Shown here: positions 24,898-34,123 of the stretch, one piece after another
Layout of the letters: the number at the start of each line of letters is the position of its first letter
How positions within the stretch are numbered: the first letter of the stretch is position 1
Assembly (NCBI RefSeq): GCF_003226895.2
Contig: NZ_PNJG02000002.1
Location: 124,001 to 188,000, forward strand
Length of the DNA: 64,000 nt
Direction: 5' to 3'
DNA from: Kocuria tytonis
GTDB taxonomy: Bacteria > Actinomycetota > Actinomycetes > Actinomycetales > Micrococcaceae
Notes under the pieces: generated by a model
Seen by the model: only the letters and a program-made list of their open reading frames with translations
Told to the model about the DNA's origin: nothing
Database searches by the model: none
Translations under genes and position numbers: made by a program

Positions 24898-26609
24898 GCC
24901 GTCTCCTCCGTCAGCTCGGGTGCGGTGTCCACCGGGGTGAGCACCCCGGGCAGGCGCGCCGCGAAGACCGCACCGAGGCCGTCCTCGGTGCCCCCGGGAT
25001 CCGCGAGCCACACGTCCCCTCCCATGGTGCGGGCCAGCCGCCGGGAGAGGCTGAGCCCCACCCCGTGACCGTGCACCCCCGACTCCGGGCCCGTGCGGGT
25101 GCTCACCCCGGAGGCGAAGATGTCCAGACCCGGGGCCACCCCCGCCCCGGAGTCCGCGACCGCGAGGTGCAGCGTGGAGCCCTCGCTCAGCAGGTCCACG
25201 TCCACCCACCGTCCTCCGTCCGCCGACGGCTCTGAACCGATCACCGCGGCCACGGCGTTGTCGATCAGGTTGCCGAGGATCGCCGTGACGTCCTGCGTGT
25301 CGATCAGCTGCCCCTGCAGCGCCGTCTCGGGGCCCACCCGCAGCGCCACCCCGCGCTCGTGGGCCTGCACGCCCTTGGCGCCGATGAACGCGCGCAGGAA
25401 CGGCTCCTCGACCGCGGTGACGTTCTCCACCGGGTCCCGCACGGGCCCCGAGGCCATGATCTCCGCGACGTACTGCCGGGCGTGCTCGTGCTCTCCGTTG
25501 CCCAGCAGCCCGGAGAAGGTGTGCAGCCGGTTGGCGAACTCGTGGCGCTGGGCGCGCAGGGCATCGGTGATGGCCTGCATGGCGCTGAGCCGGCTGCGCA
25601 GGTCCTCCAGGGCCGTGAGGTCCCGCAGCATGACCACCTGCCCCAGGTCCACGCCGTCCCGGTGCACGCTCTGCACCTGCGCGCGGATCGTGCGGTGGGA
25701 GGTGTCCAGGCGCACCACGGACTCCTCCGGGGCACCCCCGCTGCGCTGGCGGGTGATCGCGTCCGTCAGGGCGGGGTCGAAGTCCACCTCGGTGTACGGG
25801 CGGCCGACGACGTCCGCGGCCTCAGTGCGCCGCGGCAGCTCGAGCAGCACCCGGGCGGCCTTGTTGCGGATGCTGATCCGCCCGTCCGGGCCGATGCCGA
25901 TCACCCCGTCCTCCACGCCGTAGAGCACGGCCTCCTGGTCCCGCACCAGCTGCGCCATCTCCTCGGGCTCCAGCCCCAGGGTGGTGCGGCGCAGCCACCG
26001 GACCAGCAGGGCCGCGGCCCCCGCGGCGAGCGCCATGGCCAGTGCCGCGATGATGAGGATGGACACGACCGCCTGCTGCAGCTGCCCGGTGACGGTGGCC
26101 ACAGGCACGCCCACGCTGACCTCGCCGACCACGCGCTCGCCCTGGCGCACGGGGACCTTCGCCCGCACGGACTCCCCCAGGGTCCCGGCGTCGCGGGACA
26201 CGGACTCGCGCCCGCCGAGCGCGTCCGGGGCGGTGCTGACCGGCTGCCCGAGGGAGCCGGGGTTGGGGTGGGACATCCTGATGCCCTGGTCGTTGGTGAC
26301 CACCACGAACAGTGCACCGGTGCCCTGACGGACCGCCTCCCCGCGCTGCTGCACCGACCCCTTCACGAGGGTCCCGGCGTCCAGGTGCTGGGCGCCGGAC
26401 TCGCGCGCCACCGCGCTCACGAGCACCGGGTCCGCAGCGAGGGTGCGTCCGATGCCCAGGGCCTCCTGCTCCGACTGGTCGTACACGCGCTCGACCGTGA
26501 GCACGAGCACCGCCGCGAGGCACAGCACCACGCTCCCGGCCACGATGCCGAGCAGCACCACCATCATGCGGGTGGTGAACGTCCCCGCAGGGGTGCGCGC
26601 CGTGCTCAT
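24894..26609 (-). CDS. CitA/DcuS-type sensor histidine kinase
   Basis: A 571-residue membrane sensor. Helix 1 spans about 15-40, with an extracytoplasmic PAS-like sensor of about 41-180 whose NDQGIRMSHPNP motif is characteristic of citrate/dicarboxylate sensors. Helix 2 spans about 182-204 and a cytoplasmic PAS about 222-330. The phosphoacceptor His356 lies in AQRHEFANRLHTFSGLL, and an HATPase domain has ILGNLIDNAVAAV. It is first in the two-gene operon with the response regulator and divergent from the citrate transporter, so extracellular citrate or a related tricarboxylate is the likely signal. Confidence 0.92.
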   Translation of the reverse strand: MSTARTPAGTFTTRMMVVLLGIVAGSVVLCLAAVLVLTVERVYDQSEQEALGIGRTLAADPVLVSAVARESGAQHLDAGTLVKGSVQQRGEAVRQGTGALFVVVTNDQGIRMSHPNPGSLGQPVSTAPDALGGRESVSRDAGTLGESVRAKVPVRQGERVVGEVSVGVPVATVTGQLQQAVVSILIIAALAMALAAGAAALLVRWLRRTTLGLEPEEMAQLVRDQEAVLYGVEDGVIGIGPDGRISIRNKAARVLLELPRRTEAADVVGRPYTEVDFDPALTDAITRQRSGGAPEESVVRLDTSHRTIRAQVQSVHRDGVDLGQVVMLRDLTALEDLRSRLSAMQAITDALRAQRHEFANRLHTFSGLLGNGEHEHARQYVAEIMASGPVRDPVENVTAVEEPFLRAFIGAKGVQAHERGVALRVGPETALQGQLIDTQDVTAILGNLIDNAVAAVIGSEPSADGGRWVDVDLLSEGSTLHLAVADSGAGVAPGLDIFASGVSTRTGPESGVHGHGVGLSLSRRLARTMGGDVWLADPGGTEDGLGAVFAARLPGVLTPVDTAPELTEETA

Positions 26610-26635
26610 GCGCTCATCCTAGGGTGCGCCACACC

Positions 26636-26692
26636 ACTGAGCAGAATGAGCACAAACGTGTCAATGAGCACAACCCCCGGCAATGAGCACAA
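26636..26692. promoter_or_regulatory. Tandem direct repeats between citAB-like genes and citrate transporter
   Basis: AATGAGCACAA occurs three times exactly, at 26645-26655, 26663-26673 and 26682-26692, spaced 18 and 19 bp. A degenerate fourth copy (ACTGAGCAGAA, 26636-26646) lies 9 bp before the first. Such phased direct repeats are typical of response-regulator binding sites. They lie about 90-150 bp ahead of the transporter start and directly behind the kinase start. Confidence 0.65.
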
Positions 26693-26782
26693 CGGGGGCG
26701 TGACCGGGCTCTCACTCGTACGGTGTGATCAGCCGCACGTTCGCCGTGCACCCACCCCACCCACAGACCCCAGGAGAGACTC

Positions 26783-28153
26783 ATGCTGGTCGTACTCGGG
26801 TTCCTGATGATCGCCACGTTCATGGGCCTCATCATGACCAAGCGGCTCACACCGCTGCTCGCCCTCATCATCGTGCCCACCGTGTTCGGCCTCTTCGCGG
26901 GCGCCGGGCTGGGCATCGGGGACATGGTCATGGACTCCGTCAAGGACATGTCCTCCACCGCCGCGCTGCTGATGTTCGCGATCATCTACTTCGGCCTGAT
27001 GATCGACGTGGGCCTGTTTGACAAGCTCGTGAACCTCATCGTGCGCGCCACCGGCCACGATCCCGCCAAGGTGGTGGTGGGCACCATGATCCTCACCGCC
27101 CTGGTCTCCCTGGACGGGGACGGCTCCACCACGTACATCGTGGTCACCGCGGCCATGCTGCCCGTGTACCAGCGCCTGGGCCTGAGCCCCGTGGTCCTCA
27201 CGTGCATCGCCGGTCTGACCAACGGTGCCCTGAACATCGTCCCGTGGGGCGGACCCACCGCCCGCGCCGCCGCCGCGCTGCACGTGGAGGCCACGGACAT
27301 CTTCCTGCCCATGCTGCCCTCCCTGGCCGCGGGCCTGGTGGTCATCTTCGTCTTCGCCGTGCTGCTGGGCCGCTCCGAACGACGCCGCCTGGCCACTGCC
27401 GATCCCGCCCGCTGGGGCCGCGGCGCGGCCGTGGGCGCCGGTGCCCCCGGCACGGGCACGTCCCGCTCGAACACCCCGCTGCTGACCGGCGAGGGCCTCA
27501 CCGACACCGCCCTGGACCCCAACCGCGAGTCCCTGCGCCCCCGCCTGTTCTGGTTCAACCTGGCCCTGACCGTGGCCGTGATGGTGCTGCTCGTGGCGGA
27601 CGTGGTGCCCCTGCCGTACCTGTTCATGGTGGCCAGCGCGATCGCCCTGGTGGTGAACTTCCCCAAGATGTCGGACCAGGGCAAGATGCTCGCGTCCCAC
27701 TCCTCCTCCGTGATCGCGGTGGTGTCCATGGTGATGGCCGCGGCCGTGCTCACCGGCATCCTCTCCGGCACGGGCATGGTGGAGGCCATGTCCAAGTGGC
27801 TCGTGGAGGTCATCCCCTCCTCGATGGGCCCGTACATGGCGGTGCTGACCGGGCTGATCAGCATCCCGGCCACGTTCTTCATGAGCAACGACGCCTTCTA
27901 CTTCGGCATCCTGCCGGTGCTCACCGAGACCGGCGCGCACTACGGGATCCCCGCGGTGGACATGGCCCGCGCGTCCATCACGGGTCAGCCCGTGCACATG
28001 CAGTCCCCGCTGGTCCCGGCCATCCTGCTGCTCGTGTCCCTCGCCGGGGTGCAGCTGGGCGACCACCACAAGAAGGTGCTGTGGCGCGCCCTGGTGGTGG
28101 CCCTGGTCATGCTGGTGGTGGGCGTCGTGGTGGGCGCCGTGGGCATCGGCTGA
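26783..28153 (+). CDS. CitMHS-family citrate:cation symporter
   Basis: A 456-residue, roughly 12-helix transporter of the CitMHS family, which takes up citrate complexed with divalent metal using the proton gradient. Diagnostic stretches are MTKRLTPLLALIIVPTVFGL, SLDGDGSTTYIVVTAAMLPVY, GLTNGALNIVPWGGPTARAAAAL and MSNDAFYFGILPVLTETGA. A CAGGAGA site precedes the ATG. The divergent CitA/CitB-type pair and the repeats between them make it a citrate-induced uptake gene. Which metal (Mg or Ca) it prefers cannot be read from the sequence. Confidence 0.93.
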   Translation: MLVVLGFLMIATFMGLIMTKRLTPLLALIIVPTVFGLFAGAGLGIGDMVMDSVKDMSSTAALLMFAIIYFGLMIDVGLFDKLVNLIVRATGHDPAKVVVGTMILTALVSLDGDGSTTYIVVTAAMLPVYQRLGLSPVVLTCIAGLTNGALNIVPWGGPTARAAAALHVEATDIFLPMLPSLAAGLVVIFVFAVLLGRSERRRLATADPARWGRGAAVGAGAPGTGTSRSNTPLLTGEGLTDTALDPNRESLRPRLFWFNLALTVAVMVLLVADVVPLPYLFMVASAIALVVNFPKMSDQGKMLASHSSSVIAVVSMVMAAAVLTGILSGTGMVEAMSKWLVEVIPSSMGPYMAVLTGLISIPATFFMSNDAFYFGILPVLTETGAHYGIPAVDMARASITGQPVHMQSPLVPAILLLVSLAGVQLGDHHKKVLWRALVVALVMLVVGVVVGAVGIG

Positions 28154-28184
28154 GCGCACCGCAGCACGACGCTGCGGCGTGCGC
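28154..28184 (+). terminator. Terminator after the citrate transporter
   Basis: GCGCACCGCAGC (28154-28165) pairs with GCTGCG and GTGCGC (28171-28184) with a 2-nt bulge and a 5-nt loop, immediately after the stop codon. Confidence 0.7.
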
Positions 28185-28224
28185 GGCAGAGGGACGAGCG
28201 GCGCCGGGGGCCGCGAGCACCCAC

Positions 28225-28230
28225 TAGAGT
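28225..28230 (+). promoter_or_regulatory. -10 box of the purSQL operon
   Basis: TAGAGT gives a leader of about 115 nt before purS. In-frame codons reach back to 28234 but the ATG at 28351 has the ribosome-binding site. No purine riboswitch was recognised in the leader. Confidence 0.5.
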
Positions 28231-28350
28231 GGGGTGCGCAAGCTCGCGGAGCGTCGTCGTCGCCCGGACACCGGTTCCGGACGCGCCCGGCGTGAGACGG
28301 CACGGACTCCGCGCGCTGGACACCTTCCACACCGCGTACAGGAGCGTTCC

Positions 28351-28608
28351 ATGGCCCGAATCGTCGTCGACGTCATGCCCAAACCGGAGATCCTCGACCC
28401 GCAGGGCAAGGCCATTGCGAACGAGCTGCCCCGGATAGGTCTCAGCAGCTTCACCGAGGTCCGCCAGGGCCGCCGCTTCGAGCTCACGGTGGACGGTGAG
28501 GCCACCGAGCAGGTGCTCGCCCAGGCCCGCGAGGCCGCGGAGAAGCTGCTCTCCAACCCGGTGATCGAGGACGTGGTGAACGTCAGCGCACTGCCCGAGG
28601 AGCACTGA
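28351..28608 (+). CDS. purS: Phosphoribosylformylglycinamidine synthase subunit PurS
   Basis: An 85-residue small subunit that bridges PurQ and PurL in the FGAM synthase complex of purine synthesis. It starts [21 protein letters not shown] and contains [14 protein letters not shown], both family hallmarks. ACAGGAG precedes the ATG. purQ starts 2 bp after its stop. Confidence 0.95.
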   Translation: MARIVVDVMPKPEILDPQGKAIANELPRIGLSSFTEVRQGRRFELTVDGEATEQVLAQAREAAEKLLSNPVIEDVVNVSALPEEH

Positions 28609-28610
28609 GC

Positions 28611-29402
28611 GTGGCGCAGCACCTCACCGCCGAACAGACGCCCCTGGTGGCGGACCTCTCCCAGCCCGCCCCGGACTCCCGCCTCGCGGACGTCCGCGTG
28701 GGCGTGGTGACCTTCCCGGGCACGCTGGACGACCGCGACGCCGCCCGGGCCGTGGAGATCGCCGGCGGCACCGCCGTGCCGCTGTGGTACGCGGACACGG
28801 ACCTGCAGGGCGTGGACGCCGTGATCCTGCCCGGCGGGTTCTCCTACGGGGACTACCTGCGTGCCGGCGCGATCGCCCGCTTCGCCCCGCTCATGGACAG
28901 GATCGTGGACGCCGCGAGCGCGGACGGCGGGATGCCCGTGCTGGGCATCTGCAACGGCTTCCAGGTGCTCACCGAGGCCCACCTGCTGCCCGGTTCCATG
29001 ATCAAGAACGAGCGGCTGAAGTTCCTCTGCCGTGACCAGGGGCTGCGCGTGGAGAACGCGGACACCGCGTGGACCGGGCGCTTCGCGCAGGGCCAGGAGA
29101 TCGTGGTGCCGCTGAAGAACCAGGACGGCCAGTACGTCGCGGACCGGCGCGCCCTGGACGAGCTCGAGGCCGAGCACCGCGTGGTCTTCCGCTACGCGGG
29201 CGGCAACCCCAACGGCTCGCGCAACGACATCGCCGGGATCACCAACGCCCGGGGCAACGTGGTGGGACTCATGCCGCACCCCGAGCACGCCGTGGAACCC
29301 GGTTTCGGCGCGGACCTCTCCGGTTCCGGCGCCGTGGGCATGCGCGAGGGCACGGACGGGCTGGACGTGTTCGTCTCCGTCCTGGAGCACCTGACCCGCT
29401 GA
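28611..29402 (+). CDS. purQ: Phosphoribosylformylglycinamidine synthase subunit PurQ
   Basis: A 263-residue glutaminase subunit that supplies ammonia to PurL. Class I amidotransferase motifs are seen: [35 protein letters not shown], nucleophile Cys in [11 protein letters not shown], and MPHPEHAVE for the catalytic His/Glu. An N-terminal extension of about 25 residues precedes the core. The GTG start has GAGGAG within the end of purS. A strong hairpin follows before purL. Confidence 0.95.
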   Translation: MAQHLTAEQTPLVADLSQPAPDSRLADVRVGVVTFPGTLDDRDAARAVEIAGGTAVPLWYADTDLQGVDAVILPGGFSYGDYLRAGAIARFAPLMDRIVDAASADGGMPVLGICNGFQVLTEAHLLPGSMIKNERLKFLCRDQGLRVENADTAWTGRFAQGQEIVVPLKNQDGQYVADRRALDELEAEHRVVFRYAGGNPNGSRNDIAGITNARGNVVGLMPHPEHAVEPGFGADLSGSGAVGMREGTDGLDVFVSVLEHLTR

Positions 29403-29441
29403 CGCACGACGGCGCCGGGAGCCTCCCGGCGCCGTCGTGCG
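29403..29441 (+). terminator. Long perfect hairpin between purQ and purL
   Basis: An 18-bp perfect stem (29403-29420 with 29424-29441) with a 3-nt GCC loop begins at the first base after the purQ stop. It contains ACGACGGCGCCG, close to the recurring 11-mer. It may attenuate purL relative to purSQ, or stabilise the purSQ 3' end. Confidence 0.65.
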
Positions 29442-29555
29442 CCCCGCGCGCGACCCCGCACCGATCCGGCCGGGCCTCCGGCCACCGGCCACCACCATGC
29501 ACCGGCGTGACGGCACCGCACGCCCCATCCTCCACCAAGGGACCCCGTAGACGTC

Positions 29556-31853
29556 ATGAGCGAAACGCACTTCAACCTGGACACCATCGAGCACGCCGCC
29601 GCCACCCCGGACACCGAGCTGCCCTGGGCGGAACTGGGCCTGAACGAGACCGAGTTCGAGCGCATCAAGGAGATCCTGGGCCGCCGCCCCACCGCCGCGG
29701 AGCTCGCCATGTACTCCGTGATGTGGTCCGAGCACTGCTCCTACAAGTCCTCCAAGGTGCACCTGCGGCAGTTCGGCGAGAAGGTCACGGACGAGATGCG
29801 CAGGAACCTCATGGTGGGCATCGGGGAGAACGCCGGTGTCACGGACATCGGGGACGGCTGGGCCGTGACGTTCAAGATCGAGTCCCACAACCACCCCTCC
29901 TACGTGGAGCCGTACCAGGGTGCCGCCACGGGTGTGGGCGGGATCGTGCGGGACATCATCTCCATGGGCGCCCGTCCGGTGGCCGTGATGGACCCCCTGC
30001 GCTTCGGCGCCATCGACCACCCGGACACCCAGCGCGTGGTGCACGGGATCGTGGCTGGCGTGGGCGGCTACGGCAACTCACTGGGTCTGCCGAACATCGG
30101 CGGCGAGGTGGAGTTCGACCCCTGCTACCAGGGCAATCCCCTGGTCAACGCGCTGGCCGTGGGCGTGATGCGCCACGAGGACATCCGCCTGGCCACCGCG
30201 TCCGGCACCGGCAACAGGGTGGTGCTCTTCGGCGCGCGCACCGGCGGGGACGGCATCGGCGGCGCGTCCGTGCTGGCGTCCGAGTCCTTCGACGACTCCA
30301 AGCCCTCCAAGCGCCCCGCCGTGCAGGTGGGGGACCCGTTCGCGGAGAAAGTGCTCATCGAGTGCTGCCTGGAGCTGTTCAAGTCCTCCCTGGTGGAGGG
30401 CATCCAGGACCTCGGCGCGGCCGGCATCTCGTGCGCCACCTCCGAGCTGGCCTCCAACGGTGACGGCGGCATGCGGGTGAACCTGGACGATGTGCTGCTG
30501 CGCGACCCCTCCCTGACCCCGGGCGAGATCCTGATGTCCGAGTCCCAGGAGCGGATGATGGCCGTGGTCACCCCGGAGAAGGCCGCGGCCTTCGAAGCGG
30601 TCATGGCCAAGTGGGACGTGGAGTACTCCTGGATCGGCGAGGTCACGGACACCGGCCGGCTGGTCATCGACCACCACGGCGAGGTGATCGTGGACGTGGA
30701 TCCGCGCACCGTGGCCCACGACGGCCCGGTGTACGAGCGCCCGTACGCCCGACCGGAGTCCCAGGACGCCCTGCAGGAGGCCCACTTCACGGGCTCCCCG
30801 GAGGACGCCGCCCGCCCCTCCGGTGCGGAGCTCGGCCCCGCGCTGCTCGAGCTCATGGGATCCCCCAACCTGTGCTCCAAGGAGTGGGTCACCAGCCAGT
30901 ACGACCGCTACGTGCAGGGCAACACCGCCATGGCCATGCCGGACGACGCCGGTGTGGTCCGAGTGGACGAGCGCAGCAACCTGGGCGTGGCCCTGTCCAC
31001 GGACTCGAACGGCCGCTACACCCGCCTGGACCCGTACCGCGGCGCGCAGCTCGCACTCGCGCAGGCCTACCGCAACGTGGCCACCGCGGGCGCGCGCCCC
31101 GTGGCGGTGTCCGACTGCCTGAACTTCGGCTCCCCCGAGGACCCGGACGTGATGTGGCAGTTCGCGGAGGCCGTGCGCGGGCTGGCGGACGGCTGCCAGG
31201 CCATCGGCGTGCCCGTCACGGGCGGCAACGTGTCCCTCTACAACCAGACCGGCGGTGTGGCCATCAACCCCACCCCGGTGGTCGCCATGATGGGTGTCTT
31301 CGACGACGTCACCCGCCGCACGCCGTCGGGCTGGCGCGAGGACGGCCAGGCGGTCTACCTGCTCGGCGAGACCGCGGCCGAGCTGGACGGCTCCGAGTGG
31401 GCGCGGCTGCGCGGCCACCTGGGCGGCACGCCCCCGCGCGTGGACCTGGACCGCGAGCGCGTGCTCGCGGACATGCTCGTCAACATGTCCCGTGACGGCA
31501 TGATCGACGCCGCGCACGACGTCGCCGAGGGCGGGCTGGGTGCCACGCTCGCCGAGATGGCCCTGCGCTTCGGCGTGGGCGCCCGGATCGGGCTCGGGGA
31601 GGTGGCCGAGCGCGACGGCGTGGACCTGTTCACGCTGCTGTTCTCGGAGACCCAGGGCCGCGCCGTCGCGAGCGTGCCCCGCTCGGAGGAGGTGCGCTTC
31701 CGGGACATGTGCACGGTGCGCAACTACCCGTTCGCCCGGATCGGCGTGGTGGACGCCGAGAGCGGTTCCCTGGACTTCCAGGGCGAGTTCGCGGTGGGAC
31801 TGGACGAGCTGAGGGACGCCCATGAGTCCACGCTGCCGCGCCACTTCGGCTGA
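29556..31853 (+). CDS. purL: Phosphoribosylformylglycinamidine synthase subunit PurL
   Basis: A 765-residue ATP-dependent subunit of FGAM synthase, the small (PurSQL) type. Motifs include [56 protein letters not shown] segments, [16 protein letters not shown] and [13 protein letters not shown]. It lies 153 bp after purQ, with the hairpin in between. The ATG lacks a strong ribosome-binding site but begins at the family-standard position. Confidence 0.95.
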   Translation: MSETHFNLDTIEHAAATPDTELPWAELGLNETEFERIKEILGRRPTAAELAMYSVMWSEHCSYKSSKVHLRQFGEKVTDEMRRNLMVGIGENAGVTDIGDGWAVTFKIESHNHPSYVEPYQGAATGVGGIVRDIISMGARPVAVMDPLRFGAIDHPDTQRVVHGIVAGVGGYGNSLGLPNIGGEVEFDPCYQGNPLVNALAVGVMRHEDIRLATASGTGNRVVLFGARTGGDGIGGASVLASESFDDSKPSKRPAVQVGDPFAEKVLIECCLELFKSSLVEGIQDLGAAGISCATSELASNGDGGMRVNLDDVLLRDPSLTPGEILMSESQERMMAVVTPEKAAAFEAVMAKWDVEYSWIGEVTDTGRLVIDHHGEVIVDVDPRTVAHDGPVYERPYARPESQDALQEAHFTGSPEDAARPSGAELGPALLELMGSPNLCSKEWVTSQYDRYVQGNTAMAMPDDAGVVRVDERSNLGVALSTDSNGRYTRLDPYRGAQLALAQAYRNVATAGARPVAVSDCLNFGSPEDPDVMWQFAEAVRGLADGCQAIGVPVTGGNVSLYNQTGGVAINPTPVVAMMGVFDDVTRRTPSGWREDGQAVYLLGETAAELDGSEWARLRGHLGGTPPRVDLDRERVLADMLVNMSRDGMIDAAHDVAEGGLGATLAEMALRFGVGARIGLGEVAERDGVDLFTLLFSETQGRAVASVPRSEEVRFRDMCTVRNYPFARIGVVDAESGSLDFQGEFAVGLDELRDAHESTLPRHFG

Positions 31854-31893
31854 CGAGGCGCACACACCACGAGGAACGCACGAGGTCACCGCC

Positions 31894-32409
31894 ATGTGGG
31901 ATGCACTGCCGGAGCCGGAACCACCGGAGCCGATCCGCACCGAGCGCCTGGAGCTGCGCCCGTTCGCGCGGGACGAGCTGGAGGCGGTGGCCGCGGGGGC
32001 CCGGCTCGAGCACTTCGCCCCGGGATTCCCCACCCCCGCGGACGTGGACCGGGCGCGCGGCGCGATCGAGGCGGGTGAGCACTTCGCCACGGAGTCCGAG
32101 CACATCCGGTTGGCCATGGTGGACCTCGCCTCGGAGCAGGTCATCGGGACCGCGGGCTTCCCGGGCCCCGCCATGGACGGGGAGCTCGAGGTGGAGGGTT
32201 CCGTGGTCCCGGACCGGCGCAACCGCGGGCTGGCCACGGAAGCGCTGCGGGCACTCGTGCAGCACGCGTTCCAGAACCCGGAAATCCGTGCGGTGCACGG
32301 TTCCGTGCCAGGTGATCAGGAAGCCGCCCGCAGGGTCCTGCTGCACTGTGGTTTCATCCGGCGGTCCTCCGAGGGCTCGGAGGACTCGTACCATCTCCCC
32401 CGCCCCTGA
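31894..32409 (+). CDS. GNAT-family N-acetyltransferase
   Basis: A 171-residue acetyltransferase of the RimJ/RimL-like group. It starts with the usual IRTERLELRPFARDELEAVAAG. The acetyl-CoA region reads SVVPDRRNRGLATEALRALVQHAF, followed by VHGSVPGDQEAARRVLLHCGF. The ATG at 31894 is preferred over an upstream frame that overlaps the purL end. The substrate is unknown. It is 12 bp upstream of the cardiolipin synthase gene. Confidence 0.8.
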   Translation: MWDALPEPEPPEPIRTERLELRPFARDELEAVAAGARLEHFAPGFPTPADVDRARGAIEAGEHFATESEHIRLAMVDLASEQVIGTAGFPGPAMDGELEVEGSVVPDRRNRGLATEALRALVQHAFQNPEIRAVHGSVPGDQEAARRVLLHCGFIRRSSEGSEDSYHLPRP

Positions 32410-32421
32410 CGGAGGTCGCCC

Positions 32422-33912
32422 GTGACTCCCTGGATACCCATCAACAGCTTCCCCGTGGACACCCTCCCGGAGTGGATCCTGGTGATCCTGGCCGGGCTGG
32501 ACCTGGCGCTGAAGCTCATGGCGCTGGGGTGGCTCCCGCACCAGCGCCGGCCGTCCGTGGCCCTGGCGTGGCTGCTGGCCATCTTCCTCGTGCCCTACGC
32601 GGGGCTGCTGCTGTTCGTGGTCATCGGGTCCGCGCGGCTGCCCCGCGCCCGGATGGCCAAGCAGGCACGGATGAACCACGTGATCCAGGAGAACACGCCC
32701 GAGGGCATCACCACGGGGCTCCATTTCGACAGGTTCCCCGAGTGGGTGCGCACCACCGCGGAGCTCAACCAGAACCTGGGCGCGCTGCCCATGGTGGGCG
32801 GCAACGACTTCGAGATCCTGCCCGACAACCACGAGAACATGGCCCGGATGGCCGCGGACGTGGACGCCGCCACGGACTACGTGCACTTCGAGTTCTACAT
32901 CGTGGCCGTGGACCAGGTCTCCCGCGATCTCCTGAACGCGCTCATCCGGGCGCACGAGCGCGGGGTGCGGGTGCGCATCCTGATCGACCACGTGGGGTCC
33001 CTGGGGTATCCGGGGTACGCGGAACTGGTCAGGGAGTTCGACCGCTGCGGGGTGCCCTGGCGGCGCATGCTCCCCATCCGCCCCTGGCGCGGGGAGTGGC
33101 AGCGCCCGGATCTGCGCAACCACCGCAAGATCCTCGTGGTGGACGGCACGGTGGCCTACACGGGATCCCAGAACGTGATCCACCGGTCGTACAACAAGAG
33201 GAAGAACATCCGCAGGGGCCTCGAGTGGAAGGACCTGATGATCCGCGGCACCGGGGCCGTGGTCACGGAGCTCAACGCGGTGTTCGTCTCGGACTGGTAC
33301 TCGGAGACCGACGACCTGCTGCTGGACGAGACCCCTGCCGCGCTGGAGGAGACCTCGGGGCCCATGTACGCGCAGGTGGTGCCGTCCGGGCCCGGCTTCG
33401 AGACGGAGAACAACCTGCGGCTGTTCAACCACCTGATCTACAACGCGAACCACCGCGTGGTGATCTCCAGCCCGTACTTCGTCCCGGACGAGTCCCTGCT
33501 CCACGCCCTCACCACGGAGGCGCAGGCGGGAGTGCGGATCCAGCTGTTCGTGGGTGAGACCTCGGACCAGTTCCTGGCCCAGCACGCCCAGAACTCCTAC
33601 TACTCGGAGCTCGCCCGTGCCGGCGTGGAGATCCACCGCTACAGCTCCCCCACGGTGCTGCACGCCAAGTTCGTGCTCGTGGACGACATCGTCTCGGTGA
33701 TCGGCTCCTCCAACATGGACGAGCGCTCCTTCGCACTGGACCTCGAGGTCTCCGTGATGATCGTGGACGAGGGGTTCCGCGCCCGGATGGAGGAGATCGT
33801 GGAGCAGTTCACGGCCCGCTCCATGCTCCTGGACGTGACGGCCTGGGAGAAGCGCTCCTTGGGGCGCAAGTTCGTGGAGAACCTCTGCCGTCTCACCTCC
33901 GGCCTGCTCTGA
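32422..33912 (+). CDS. cls: Cardiolipin synthase (phospholipase D family)
   Basis: Makes cardiolipin from phosphatidylglycerol at the membrane. The 496-residue protein has two N-terminal transmembrane helices (about 12-65) and two HKD motifs, NHRKILVVDGTVAYTGSQN and LHAKFVLVDDIVSVIGSSNMDERS. The GTG start at 32422 has GGAGG upstream. The protein ends with the usual hydrophobic-basic tail. Many actinobacteria instead use a CDP-alcohol phosphatidyltransferase-type enzyme, so this is the bacterial PLD type. Confidence 0.93.
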   Translation: MTPWIPINSFPVDTLPEWILVILAGLDLALKLMALGWLPHQRRPSVALAWLLAIFLVPYAGLLLFVVIGSARLPRARMAKQARMNHVIQENTPEGITTGLHFDRFPEWVRTTAELNQNLGALPMVGGNDFEILPDNHENMARMAADVDAATDYVHFEFYIVAVDQVSRDLLNALIRAHERGVRVRILIDHVGSLGYPGYAELVREFDRCGVPWRRMLPIRPWRGEWQRPDLRNHRKILVVDGTVAYTGSQNVIHRSYNKRKNIRRGLEWKDLMIRGTGAVVTELNAVFVSDWYSETDDLLLDETPAALEETSGPMYAQVVPSGPGFETENNLRLFNHLIYNANHRVVISSPYFVPDESLLHALTTEAQAGVRIQLFVGETSDQFLAQHAQNSYYSELARAGVEIHRYSSPTVLHAKFVLVDDIVSVIGSSNMDERSFALDLEVSVMIVDEGFRARMEEIVEQFTARSMLLDVTAWEKRSLGRKFVENLCRLTSGLL

Positions 33913-34045
33913 GTCCCGACCCGGGCGACGACGCCGCACGGCCGCGTTCGTGGGCCGCGCACCCTGCCTCGACCATCCCCCACGGTCATCGCGCCACCGT
34001 GCGCACGGTTCGTGCGTACCCGGGCGCGAGACCGCCCGCCCGGGT

Positions 34046-34099
34046 GCACGAACGCCGCCGCCGCCCCGCGAGATCGGGGCGACGACGGCGTCGTCGTGC
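34046..34099. terminator. Bidirectional hairpin between cls and the alcohol dehydrogenase gene
   Basis: A long hairpin: GCACGA (34046-34051) pairs with TCGTGC (34094-34099), and CCCCG (34064-34068) with CGGGG (34075-34079) around a 6-nt loop, with GC-rich pairing between. It lies between convergent genes. The preceding interval also carries GACGACGCCGC at 33927-33937, just after the cls stop. Confidence 0.6.
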
Positions 34100-34123
34100 G
34101 CGGCGCGTGGCCGGTGCGCGAGA

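Noticed and set aside
26636-26692. A CRISPR-like array, because of regularly spaced identical repeats
   Set aside because: The repeats are only 11 bp with 7-8 bp gaps and lie in a promoter; they fit regulator sites, and no cas genes are present.
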